From Apostichopus japonicus (Eukaryota; Echinodermata; Holothuroidea; Aspidochirotida; Stichopodidae), in assembly GCF_037975245.1 (NCBI RefSeq), contig NC_092568.1, forward strand, positions 31,776,501 to 31,840,500: 64,000 nt of DNA, written 5' to 3'. A program made the translations under genes and the position numbers. Below are positions 13,282 through 25,200 of the stretch, one piece after another. Numbering within the stretch: the stretch's first letter is position 1; the number at the start of each line of letters is the position of its first letter. The notes under the pieces were generated by a model. It worked only from the letters and a program-made list of their open reading frames with translations. It searched no databases and was not told where the DNA came from.

Positions 13282-16200
13282 CTGAAACAAACATGAAAAA
13301 GCAAGAATGACTATTTTGGTCCAAATTCAACTGTTATGGAACATCCTCACTATATAGCCATAGCTTTAAAGAAATGAAGTCTGTTGCATTGAGGTTGTGA
13401 TGTTCACAGCCAATCAGGGGAGTCAATTCAGTTGAAGATACACTCTAGTGATTCCAGTCAGTGATATTTAATACAATGATTCAATTTCATTAAAGTCAGC
13501 AATATGGTACGTACAACTCTGTAACACAAAGTATTCTCTAGAAAGCGACCTGTATTCTACTTCCATTCTCCAGATTGTACCAAGCTGAAACTCAGATAAG
13601 TGTACTCTTGGGTTACAGAGTTTGCAAGGTACTCTCAAGGACTAGCATCTTGCCCCTTTCCTCCTCCCCCCCCCCCCCTCCACCATCACCACCAGAAGCA
13701 ATAAAAAAATGTCACAACTTGCTGGTGTAGCTTATACACTAACTAACATTGTAATGAGCCACAACATAATCATCATAATACTGGAACAAGCAACAACCAA
13801 TAACAAAAAATACCACAGATCCAGTAAAAAAAAATCACCATTAATAGAAACATAATTCAATGGAGTTTGAAGTTTACAAACATCTGTTGGGGAGGCTTTC
13901 AATTGTTTTGTTTTTCAGCAGTTAAATTATTAATGAACTAATGCATGAACCAGGCTTTGACTTATCTTAATCATGCTAAGATTCATACAAACAATGATAG
14001 TATTAAGTAAAGATACAACTATTCAAGGGACAGAAATATTACTAGTAGTAGCCTCTTTCAAACATTGAAAAATGTTCACAAGAGGCAACAGCATGTTCCT
14101 TTTGTTGGGCCACTGAAACTTCACAAGTGGGTTTATTCTAAACTTGTGTTCGAAATGAGTAAAAAACAAAAATAAAGAAGAAAACAACACCAATGTTGTT
14201 TGATGCATTTAATATTTCCAAAATGCAGAAAAACTACCACTTGGTTAGAAAGGAACCATAACATGGGGGGCGTTGTGGTCAAGTGGTTAAGGTTGTGGAC
14301 TTGTGATCTAAGGATAACAGGTTTGAGCCCTGGCCAGATCACTGCGTTGTGTCCTTGGGCAAGGCACGTTATCTCCATTGCTTCTCTTCACCCAGGTGTA
14401 TAAACGGGGACTTGCAAGGTAACTTGTAAATATAGTAGCCTGCGCCGGTTGTGGATGCACCCTAAGGGAAGTCCCCCGTGGGACACATGGTTGCGGTGCA
14501 CTGTGGTGCCCCAGGAGAGATTGATTGAATTGCGCACACTTTGGTGTGTAAGTGTGACAAGTAATACCAAAGACCAGGGCTAAGTTGTACAAGCTATGGT
14601 ACACTCTTTGGGGTGTGAATAGCATTCTAAATGCTGGTTAATAATAATAATAACATTAATATTGACTTTAATAAATAATGGCTGGAAGTCCAATGCTTAC
14701 CACAGATGTAACATGACCCATAGCCACCGTAGTATGCACCCGTCAGGCCCTCTTCATAACTTTCACTGTTGTCACTGTCTCCACTGTCTATAAATTCAAC
14801 GTCCTCCTCCTCCTCCTCCTCCTCATCATCATCATCATCTTCATCTGGACTTGAGATGAGAACTGGAGCCGTTACATTGTCTCGTTTTTCATCACCTTCT
14901 GTTTCTGTAAAAATTAGGTTACATTTGACATGATAAACATAACATACAAAAAAACAGATTTTGGCTTGAGAAAGCCATAAACACCATACCACAATTATAG
15001 CCCTATCCTATTTTGCATACTAAACTCAAGACAAATAATATTTTATCAAGTAATCATTATGGCATGATTCAGATGACCTACCAGCTCACTGCACCAACTT
15101 GTAGTGTGCATAAGTAAAATGCACCAGTTATTGTTGAGTGGAAAAAAACAGTGGAAATGGTTATAAGGTTGAAAATTTAACAGAAAAAAAAATGCTGCCA
15201 GTTGTGTCAAATTGACGGGTGTTTTAATAGGGCATGCAGAAAGGACCCTTGTGAGGAAGTCTTCAAATAGTTAAGATGTGATGTTAAAACATGCAGTATG
15301 TAGAAATACAGGAGTGAATTTAGTGGAATTAAAGTTGAACCAGATTGAGCAATGAATTCCAACCAGCTGCTCTCAGTTGAAAGGTGATGCATGGAGGCAT
15401 GGGAACTACATACTCACTAGTTGTGGTGATGCATAGAGTTTGCATACTTACGAGTTGTGGTGATGCATGGAGGCATGGGGCCCGGTAATGGTATGGGATC
15501 TGCTTCCTAACGACTTGTGGTGATGCATGGGGTCTGCAATGTCTGCATACTCACAAGTTGTGGTGATGTATGGGGTCTGCATACTCATATCGTGGTCCCT
15601 ACCCCATCCCCACCCATGCTAATCTTACTGCCCCACCTCAATCCACAACCTTCCCACCTACCTCACCCACTCCATTCTCCCTAGTATTCTTTCCCAATAT
15701 ATTCCTGCTCTCCCCCACCTTGCTGCTCCCCCAAACCCAACCCTCTCCCTCACCCTACCATTTTCCTCCTCCAAAAATGGGGAGAAGATAGCCCAACTGA
15801 GTGTCTTTTTTTGGTAGCTGAAGTTTTATTTGGGTAATACACTGGTGGTCACCAGATGCATTTGACTCTAATGTGGGACTATTGGTTTCTCCATACTTTT
15901 GAAAGATTGAACATCTGTTTTGTGGCATTTAGTTCACTGTCCGGCGGACGCTATATAACACTTTAAAATGTCACCTCAACCGGCCAAAAAGAAACAAAGT
16001 AAAAACCAGCACAAGCATATTTCTTTATGTAAATTGTTTATTACTAACTTGATTGCTTTTAATGAGCAGGCAGTCAAGCTGAAGATACAGGATACAAAAT
16101 ACTCTCTGGTATACATCACCATACTCTTCGAATAAAATTACTAACTACTGTAATACTACAGGCAGGCTCAGTAGCACAATTTACATCATAGCAAAATGAT

Positions 16201-19200
16201 ATACAGCTGATTGGTATATTTCTAAGTATTAATATCTTGGCTTGATGGAAGGAATACGCTCAGTTTTTTCGTAACTTTTTCTTTTTCAATTAATTTTTAA
16301 GTTAAATTGCTAATATGAACAGTCTATGGATTTCCATATAAAAGTCGGGCAGTAACACTTACAAACAACCTTCTGAGAAAAAGCTGTATATACAACTAAC
16401 TGTACAGTAAATGTTTAAAGTTTAGCAGCAGAGTTCTACAAAGAAAGCTCTACACAAGCTTCTATGAACGCTTACTATCAATTACCAGTTTACATTTGTT
16501 CGGATACCTTTTACCAATGTTACAGACAAGTAGTTTTATCTTAATACCAAGAGCATTTGAGTGCTACTAACTGAGTTCAGGTACAGAATTATGAGCAAAC
16601 TCCTAGAGTAGCAAGTGGTATGAGCCCCCCCACCCCCCAAAAGTCATGTCCACAGTCGACAAGTGGAACTATATATATTAAGTATTATTTGAAAGAGCAC
16701 ACTTTATTTGGCCAGTTTACAGGGTCACCCAGTGGCGTAGGAAGGTACTTTTGAGTGGGGGGGCTGAAGACTGATGGCCGGCCTGGGGGAGGGGTCTAAG
16801 GGGAGGGGGTGTCCCCCTCCCCTTTGGATTTTTTTTGCATTTCCAGGTGGCCTCAGATGCAATTTGGTGCAATATAGCACACTTCAACACCCACTCCATT
16901 TTGTAAAGAATTTTGCATTTTCAACTGGCCTTAGATGCAATTTGGTGCTTCAAATGAGATTTTTTTCTCATTTGGAAATGAAAAAGGGGTTTTCTGACTT
17001 GCGGAGCGGGGGGCGGAACGATACTTCCGCCCCCCCACATTTTTCACTGGGGGGGCTGGCGCCCCCCAGCCCCCCCCGGTTCCTACGCCCTTGGGGTCAC
17101 CGAAATGTATGAGGCCATTGTAAATACATTTCTATCAAAGTCAGCAAAGTCATTTCAAATTGATGAGGATATATAGGCATTTACAGTGCAAGGATTTTCA
17201 CTGTAGATCTGGAACTGATTAGAAATGAACTAAACATATCAGGCAAGCATAGTATTGCACACATGAATAACTCACAGAAAAGATGTGTCATGATAGCAAA
17301 ATGCATTACTATAGCACAGTTGTCATTCAGTTAATATATATTATTTTCCAAACAGCCATTTCCAAGCTTAATTTAGCACATTTTGTATCATGCTTTATCA
17401 CCAAAATTTATTGATAGTCATCATGATTATTAGCGGCAAAATATGAGATCTGTTAATCATTAAAGAATGACATCAGCTGTTAGACCAGTGGGTATTACAA
17501 CTAATAATACTGTATATGCAACAAGTTATTGTTAGTCAGTATTTGCTGATGTTGTTTATACACTAAGAAATATTGTAACAAGCCACAACATAATGATCAT
17601 AATACTGGAACAAGCAACAACCAATTACTACAAACTCCACAGATCCAGTCAATATTATTATTAAACCATTAATAGAAACATAATTCAATGGAGTTTGAAG
17701 TTTACAAATATCTGTTGGGGAGGCTGTCAATTGTTTTGTTTTTCAGAGGTTAAATTAATAATGAACTAATGCAAGAACCAGGATTTGACTTATAATCTTA
17801 ATCATGCTAAGATTCAAACAAACAATGATAGTATTAAGTACAGATACAACTATTCAAGGGACAGAAATTTTACTAGTACAGTAGTAGCTTCTTTGAAGCA
17901 TTGAAAAAAGTTCACACAAGACAACAGCATGTTCCTTTTGTTGGGCCACTGAAACTTCAAATGTAATGTGGCCTATCGCCACCGTAGAATGGACCTGCCA
18001 GGTCCTCTTCATAATTCTCACTGTTGTCACTGTCTCCACTGTCGATAAATTCAACATCCTCCTCCTCCTCATCCTCATCTGGACTTGAGATGAGAACTGG
18101 AGCCGTTATATTGTCTAGTTTTTTATCACCTTCTGTTTCTGTAAAAACTAGGTTACATTTGTCATGATAAATATAACATACAAAAAAGCAGATTTTGCAG
18201 CAGTAAAGAAACTCTGCGCTTTCAAAGGATTTGACCAATTAACCTCAAAAATATCTATATATACTTTACATCAGGCTACTGGCTTCATTATCCATTAAGT
18301 CCCTGTGCCTACTCCCAAAGCCTGGCCAACAGGACAGTGACTGTTTTTCTGCTGCTACTAGAACAGTGACAATAGTCATACAAAATTATATGAACATTGA
18401 GCACTGTACATACCACCCATACAATCATTTCAAAGACACACCATAATCTTCTTCAAATTTTCTGTGCTGTCTAATTTTGGGGCTACTGTATCAGGGGCTA
18501 TGAGCCAGGGCCCAATAGAAAATCTGGTCCTGACAATACTGCTGACCCTGACCATTCTACTCAACAAGACAAGTCAGATCTCCGAAGCTACTCTTCCTTT
18601 GGCCATAATATGTGAAAGGATCAAGAGGACAAATCAATCGACAATACTTCGAATGACCTCCAACTACCTTTGAACAGTCTTACTTCTTTGTGTTAGAACT
18701 GTCCTTGTGAATTAACTACTTTTCTAGACAATATTGCCTCCCAAAATGTGTTGATATTGTCCAATTTACATGAATGGTTTACATACATTGTCAGCAGAGG
18801 GAGGCAAACAGTGTATTGACAATTGGATTTGATTTTTATGTGACATTCCCAGCACCATTTCTGAACCTTCAATGGATATCTACACTATTGCAGCTAACTT
18901 TGACAACAGCTGGCTGAAGTTCTGGCAAGGGATGGCTGCTATTATCAGCTTTCGTCTATGCTATATAGGTCAGTGGTAACACTACTGTATAATGTTGATG
19001 AATACCAGATCAAAATCACACATTTAAAGGATTCCTTATTTGAAGAAGAAATAAAATGAGAAGAAAAAGCACTGCTTTGAAGTTTACTTGTTTGTTTGAG
19101 TTTTATTGTTTGTTCTCTTCTTGAAGTAAGAAAAGCACTGAAGAATTAATTACTGTATGCCCATAGCTTACTTTATATGAATAAGCTGCATTAAATATTA

Positions 19201-22200
19201 AAATATATACTGTATATATGTTTATACCTTTGACAAAAAGAAACACAACCCCAGACAACTTTCATTCATTAATCTGTCACTGTACATACCTTCGACATCT
19301 AATTAAATGTTTACTTCAACTGAAACTTTTAGTCAATTGTTGAAATCTTACTCATTTCAGATGTGTATTTAGAGCTATTTGAGCCACAGGCTGATGAGGG
19401 GAAAAATAAAGGGGGGAGGGTGGGGATGGTTGATGGGGGTGGAGAACTTCATGAACTACATGTTAACCTTTCTTTTCTTTGGAATTTGTGTATGCCACAG
19501 TTGCACCCTATGCAAGCCTCAGTAATGGCAGGTTACCATGCAAGTTAGTTGTATAGGACCACCTTTGGAATTAGCCATTTTAAATTTATTTATTAATTAT
19601 ACAGTAAACTTCAAGTAGTTTATTAGCAAGCAGTCCAAACAAAGAGTGATATGTGCTATCTGGCCACCCATAATTGAATATTTATACCAAAATATCAAAT
19701 TTTGTGTCCCACATATATTCATGTAAAGTTTATTTTTGTCATAATATAATCATTTTTGGTGAAATTTGGGAGGATCAGGGTAACAGATTTGAGTTTCCTT
19801 TCACTGTTTGGTATCAAACCGTCAGCTTGTGGCAAATGCAATGCAAAATGCAGCTTCAATGATAACTATATTGATATCTTAACTAAATACTCTGTTCTCT
19901 TGAAAATATATTGTAAAATAAGTATCATTAATATCATCCACTCATACTAGATAAGTGGCACTTAAATCTGTCCCAAGTGAATAACATCACTTCCAACAAC
20001 TACTTCAAATGGGAAAACAATAGAAGAAATGTTACCATAGAAACACGTGAGTTACATGATTTAAAATTTATGAGCCTTCAAGTAAAAGTAGCTGGTTGCA
20101 TTTGTACAATATAATGGTCAAGATACTCAAAGTATTGAGCACACAACTATTTTAAAGTTTGTTACTAAGAGGGTCAAACCAGATGCTTAGGCTTGAGAAA
20201 TCCATAAACACCATACCACAATTATAGCCCTAGCCTATTTTGCATACTCAACTCAAGACAAATAATATTTATCAAGTTATCATTATGGCATGATTCAGAT
20301 GACCTACCAGCTCACTGCACTAACTTGTAGTGTGCATAAGGAAAATGTACCAGATAAGTTGAGTGGAAAAAACAGTGGAAATGGTTATAAAGGTTAAAAA
20401 TATAACAGAAAAACAAATGTTTCCAGCTGTGTCAAATTGACAGGTTTTTTAATAGGGCATGCAGAAAGGATCCTTGTGAGAAAGTCTTCAAATAGTTAAT
20501 ATGTGGTGTTAAAAAATGCAGTTAGTAAAAGTACAGGAGTGAATTTAGTGGTATTAAAGTTGAACCAGATTGAGCAATGAATTCCAACCAGCTGCTCTCA
20601 GTTGAAAGGTGATGCATGGAGGCATGGGAACTACATACTCACTAGTTGTGGTAATGGTATGGGAACTACATACTCACAAGTTGTGGTAATGGTATGGGAT
20701 GCATGCTCACAAGTTGTGGTGATGACAATAAAGATGCGGCGATGAAATGTTGAAAGTTCATTAGTCATACAAAATGTATAATTGCATAAAAATTTGAAAT
20801 AACATAAATTATTTACACAAATTAATGATTAGTTTCTGAAACAATGATGATGATCCTTGGAGTTAGTATGGATGCGCTATAAATGTGAAGGATGCACGAT
20901 TGATTTACTGTGGCAATATATACTGGCACCACGAGGCAGTTCACTCACTTTTCCTGTCGTCTAACATCTCCTTTCTCCTTATCTTCACATCCTTCCCCAA
21001 GCTTTCGACCATCTTATCGATGTAGTTGTCCAGCACGATCGATCGGTTGTAGGACTTGATTGGTGCACGGCAAACTGGACACTCCTTCTTCCTAGCCATC
21101 CAGAGCATGATACAGTATTTACAAAATGAATGGGAACAGTTCAATGTGGTAGCCTGATAGATAAAAAAAAATGCAAATTAAGTTAGTGCACTCTGATGAG
21201 GACTCAAGTTTCATGAATATGCAATGACGTACCGACATGAATATTCATTTAATACTGACCTATAAGTTTCCCAACATTTGGGGGAATCAGATTTCCAGTT
21301 GATCTCTACAAGCTGAACAGTCTACAAAAATGATATTTATGCTGTCACTTGACAAGGTTTTCATAATTTTAATTTTTTTTCTTAAAAGTTGCAAAGAAAG
21401 CACTCCTCCAGCAGGACTGTGGTTAATAACAGTTGACCAATTCTTGACAGAAATATAGATCCTTAGCATAGTCCATCCACCGGATACTTCATTTACAGTT
21501 AAAGCACTGACATAATATTAATTATGCATTAATCTTGTTGGACAACCATCTCTATTAGACAACTTTAACCCAAAATCCAGACTGTCTGAGGGACTACCAG
21601 CAAACTCTCTTAATTCAGCCCTAGTTTTTGGATGATAATATCTGGTGCATATTCTGCTTCAGATGGCCTGCCAGATATATTACAGATATCTGTAGAACAA
21701 CCACAGTTGAACAAGGCAAAACAACAGAAAATAAGAAGACTAACTACCGTAGCTTGCAGCTAAATCTGTTGTTCCTTTTCACGTTGTTTGTTTCTTGTTA
21801 TGACACTATTGTGTTCACTCTCTCTACTGTATCTGGTGTTTTGTGATTACTCATAGGACATGTACAGTAACTGTGAACATGCTCAGTAAGTGAGCAATAA
21901 TGTACACTAGTATATCAAGGACAAACAAGTCTTCATTTCAAGCATTTTAATTTTTATAAAGTACAGGAAAGTTTTTTCTTTTTATGAAAGGATGTATCTG
22001 GCTAATACATCCATTACCATTTCAGATTATTATGAGAATATTATGCGTGTGTGTGGCTAGAGCCAGGGGTGTGTGTGCAGGGGGGCGTGGGGGGGGAGGA
22101 GAGTAATGGGCTCTATTGATGTGATGACAAAATTACAACTTGTCTTCATTTAACACAATGACTTGATAACAACTCACCTGAATAAAGAGTTCGGCACAAA

Positions 22201-25200
22201 TGCTACACTGTAATTCACTCTCCAAGACATGAGTGATGTTATCAAATGCCTCCTGCTTGGCCTTAGCTATCTTCATCTCCTCTTCATCTTGTCTTGCTTT
22301 CTGTCCCTCTTCAAGCTTTTTGATCAGAAGATATAAAGTTCATCTTATCAATACATTTCAAGATAAGACCCCTGTACGCTGATTGTTTCAAGATTGTTAA
22401 TTGTGCGGTACATAATTTATCATTAAGAGCTTCTGCAATTTCTCAACGTGCACTTCCCTACTTATGTACCGAGTAACATGTCTAGTAATTTAGATCTGTC
22501 ATTCCAAACAGAAGAAGGAAAAAGTCAGGAAATGGATCCTCTCTATCAGATATCAAAATGAGGTCATTTCACTTCAATGAAAAAATTATTTGTGAGCAAC
22601 AAATGTATGGATATGTGCTGGCATCATTAACACCACGCATGACTCCTGATGCACTTCAAACTGAAATTTTATTATCTATTACTCCAGTTCAATCAGAAAC
22701 TTCCATGTTTGCGCCATTCGTGAAGTTCATCAACTCCTGGTAACGGGATGCTGATAAATTTTCACTTCAGCATTTTCACAGACTACAAACAAGTACTAAG
22801 AATAATTTAGCGCTTCAAATCTTGTGCTGCAGTTTTGAATGCTCTGAGTTTTGTCCCTTTTAAGATACTACTGCCATACATCTTTGGACTTGTATTTTAT
22901 AACTATTTTGACCAATTCGCACAGCATTCTGCGATGCAATACTGGATAAAATTATTCCCTGATACGGTACATCTTTATACTGCATCATGATTTTCAACAT
23001 GCTACATCATACTAAGTAGAATAAGTACTATACCTTCGTCTCCATGGCCTTGTATTCTTCATCTTTGCCAGCGATGACATCTTCCAATCTTTTCCTTTCC
23101 TTCTCAAGCTTCTCCCTCTGTTCTAGATTCTTGGCGACCTCTGACTGCAAGCTCTCCTCGACAGCTTGCTTCTCCACCTGCAGAGCTTTCCTTTGTGCCT
23201 CGATCTGCTCCATCAGACAGTTTTCTTTCTCCAGTGCTTTGGCCTTCAAGTCCTCTGTAGTTGCTCGCATTTCTTCCTCTTTGACTTTCAGCAATCTCTC
23301 CTTTTCTTCCAACATTAACCTCAGGTCATCGTCTTCTCTCTTCTTTGATGGAGAGAGCGATTTACTTTGAATCATTTGAATGATCTCTTGGATGGAATGC
23401 TTACCCCTCTGGGAGAGGATGGCATTAAGTATTTCTCCCTCCTCTTCACTCAAAGTTGCTTTGCTCTTAAGAGGTGACTCTAAACTTGTTCTTTCACAAG
23501 TAACATTTGACGAGCCGGGTTCATCGGTCCTTAATTGACTTTCACTGCTTTTCATTACCTTATTTGAGAGCCAGTCATCACAACGTTTCCTCTTAGCAAC
23601 ACTACCCTCCCCTTCATTATGTTTTGAGGTAACAACTTCTTTACCTTTGTATTCTTTGGCAGGCAAAGTTTGTGATTTTCTCTTATTAGCTACACTTGCA
23701 GGGTGTAAGCTATTCAAAATCTGGTTTGCTTTTTCAAGAGACATCTCTTCCACTTTAACCTGAAACACAAATTCTGCTTCTGTCTCTCCTTCCTGCACAG
23801 CTCCAATCTGTATCATGTCACCCACCTCAATAGGAAATGGTGACCCAGCCTTTACCCTCACATCATTCAAATAGACACCATTCAAACTCTGTTCAAAGAA
23901 GGAGGAAAAAGTTACGAAATGTTAAGAATTATTCGCGTTAAAATGTTGTTCTCATCAGTAATCTTTCTTTAAAACTTGAAGATATTCTAATCATTTTAAA
24001 TCTTCTAGCCTTGGTTTTTTTCTTCTTTTTAACTTATTTCTTTGTGTAGAAGTCGAATGTAGCTGTAAGCAAATACCTTTTGAAATAAAAGTCTTTAATA
24101 TCACTACTGCCACGGTTAGGAGTTTGGGGGATTTGAGTATTTTACCATTAATGTCATTATTTAATAATTCTTGTACAACATTTTTCCTAACAATACATGT
24201 GCTTTGGTTTAACTGCTCAAAATGTGTTCATTTGTACCTGAACCTGTTCTCATTTTATTCAGCTACTGTAAATGAGGTTTTAACAGCAGTTTTCCTTACT
24301 AAATTTCAAGTACACACTGAAGTTTGATTAGTGCACTGCTGGGTCTAAGACAGGCACGTAGCGAGGAATTTGCCAAGGGAGGGCGAAGTCTGTAGGCAAA
24401 CTATCTAAGCGTAGCGCCACCATGAATTGGCGCGAAGTGTAGAAACAAAATCGGCCGAAAATGCCTCACAGATCGCTGGAAATTGCACTTCCCAGGCCTT
24501 GTAAGTTGCATCTAACCTTTTCTTATTTTGAAATTACTGGCGATATATAAAAAAAATTAAAATATGCTCAAGGAGGGGAGGGGCGGTAGCCCCCTTTGCC
24601 CCCCCCCCCCTGGCTACTAACCTGGTCTAAGACAAGGAGGAAGATGAGTTTGCCTTGATATGAAAGGTGCTAGACTAGTTTCATCCAAGGAGGATCCAGT
24701 TTCAAGACCGCTCTTTAGATCACTGGGCTAGTCCCAGTCCTCCCCTGGTCATTCTGTAAGTTTCCAAATCATGATCCTTCTACACATATATTCCTACTGT
24801 ATTTAACTTATTGTAAGGAGGCTAAGTACTCCAAATATTTTTCAAATCTCATACAGGTTTGCATATATCATCAGTAAAGTATTAGTTGGATAAATTCCAT
24901 ATTTTGAAACTTGAATTACAGTACCATATAATATTCACTAAACACAATAAAGCAAATTATCTTTGCAAATACCACAACATTAGTCCTGTATATTCCTTAT
25001 CCTACTACATATACAGTCGATGCTTACTGTATGTTAGGAATTTCACGGTAAATCTACATTGTTTTTTAATTATTCCTTAGTATATATATATTTATATATT
25101 AATATTTAAGCTGCGTCCATTTTGTTTTTCATATTCATATTTTAAGGGTTTTGTCATTTTGTTGTCATTGTAAAGCGCTCTTGAACATGCTTAAGCATGA

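Larger units (their letters stand above)
11109..15430. repeat. segmental duplication, copy A (intact RNF8 terminal exons)
   Basis: The sequence from the CCCTACCCCATCCCCACCCA tract to the GATGCATGGAGGCATGGG region recurs in the same orientation and order at 15,597-20,650. Long stretches are near identical: 11,520-11,580 matches 16,020-16,080 base for base. Copy A holds the acidic exon (14,701-14,904), the zinc-knuckle exon (13,244-13,281) and a SINE. Copy B lacks the stretches equal to about 12,605-13,725 and 14,130-14,745. Confidence 0.92.
15597..20650. repeat. segmental duplication, copy B (degenerate)
   Basis: Same order and orientation as copy A (11,109-15,430). Compared with A it has lost the segment holding the zinc-knuckle exon, lost the SINE with the acidic exon's 3' end and donor, and gained a hAT element (16,730-17,093) and a block of about 2 kb at 18,196-20,192. 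Homology resumes at 20,193 (GCTTGAGAAATCCATAAACA) and runs to the minisatellite before the RNF8 RING exon. Confidence 0.9.

Noticed and set aside
14388-14625. 60-105 codon minus-strand frames
   Set aside because: They lie inside the SINE at 14,265-14,649.
19391-19420. Second hammerhead core (CTGATGAG)
   Set aside because: No matching CGAAA and no stem I or stem II partners nearby.
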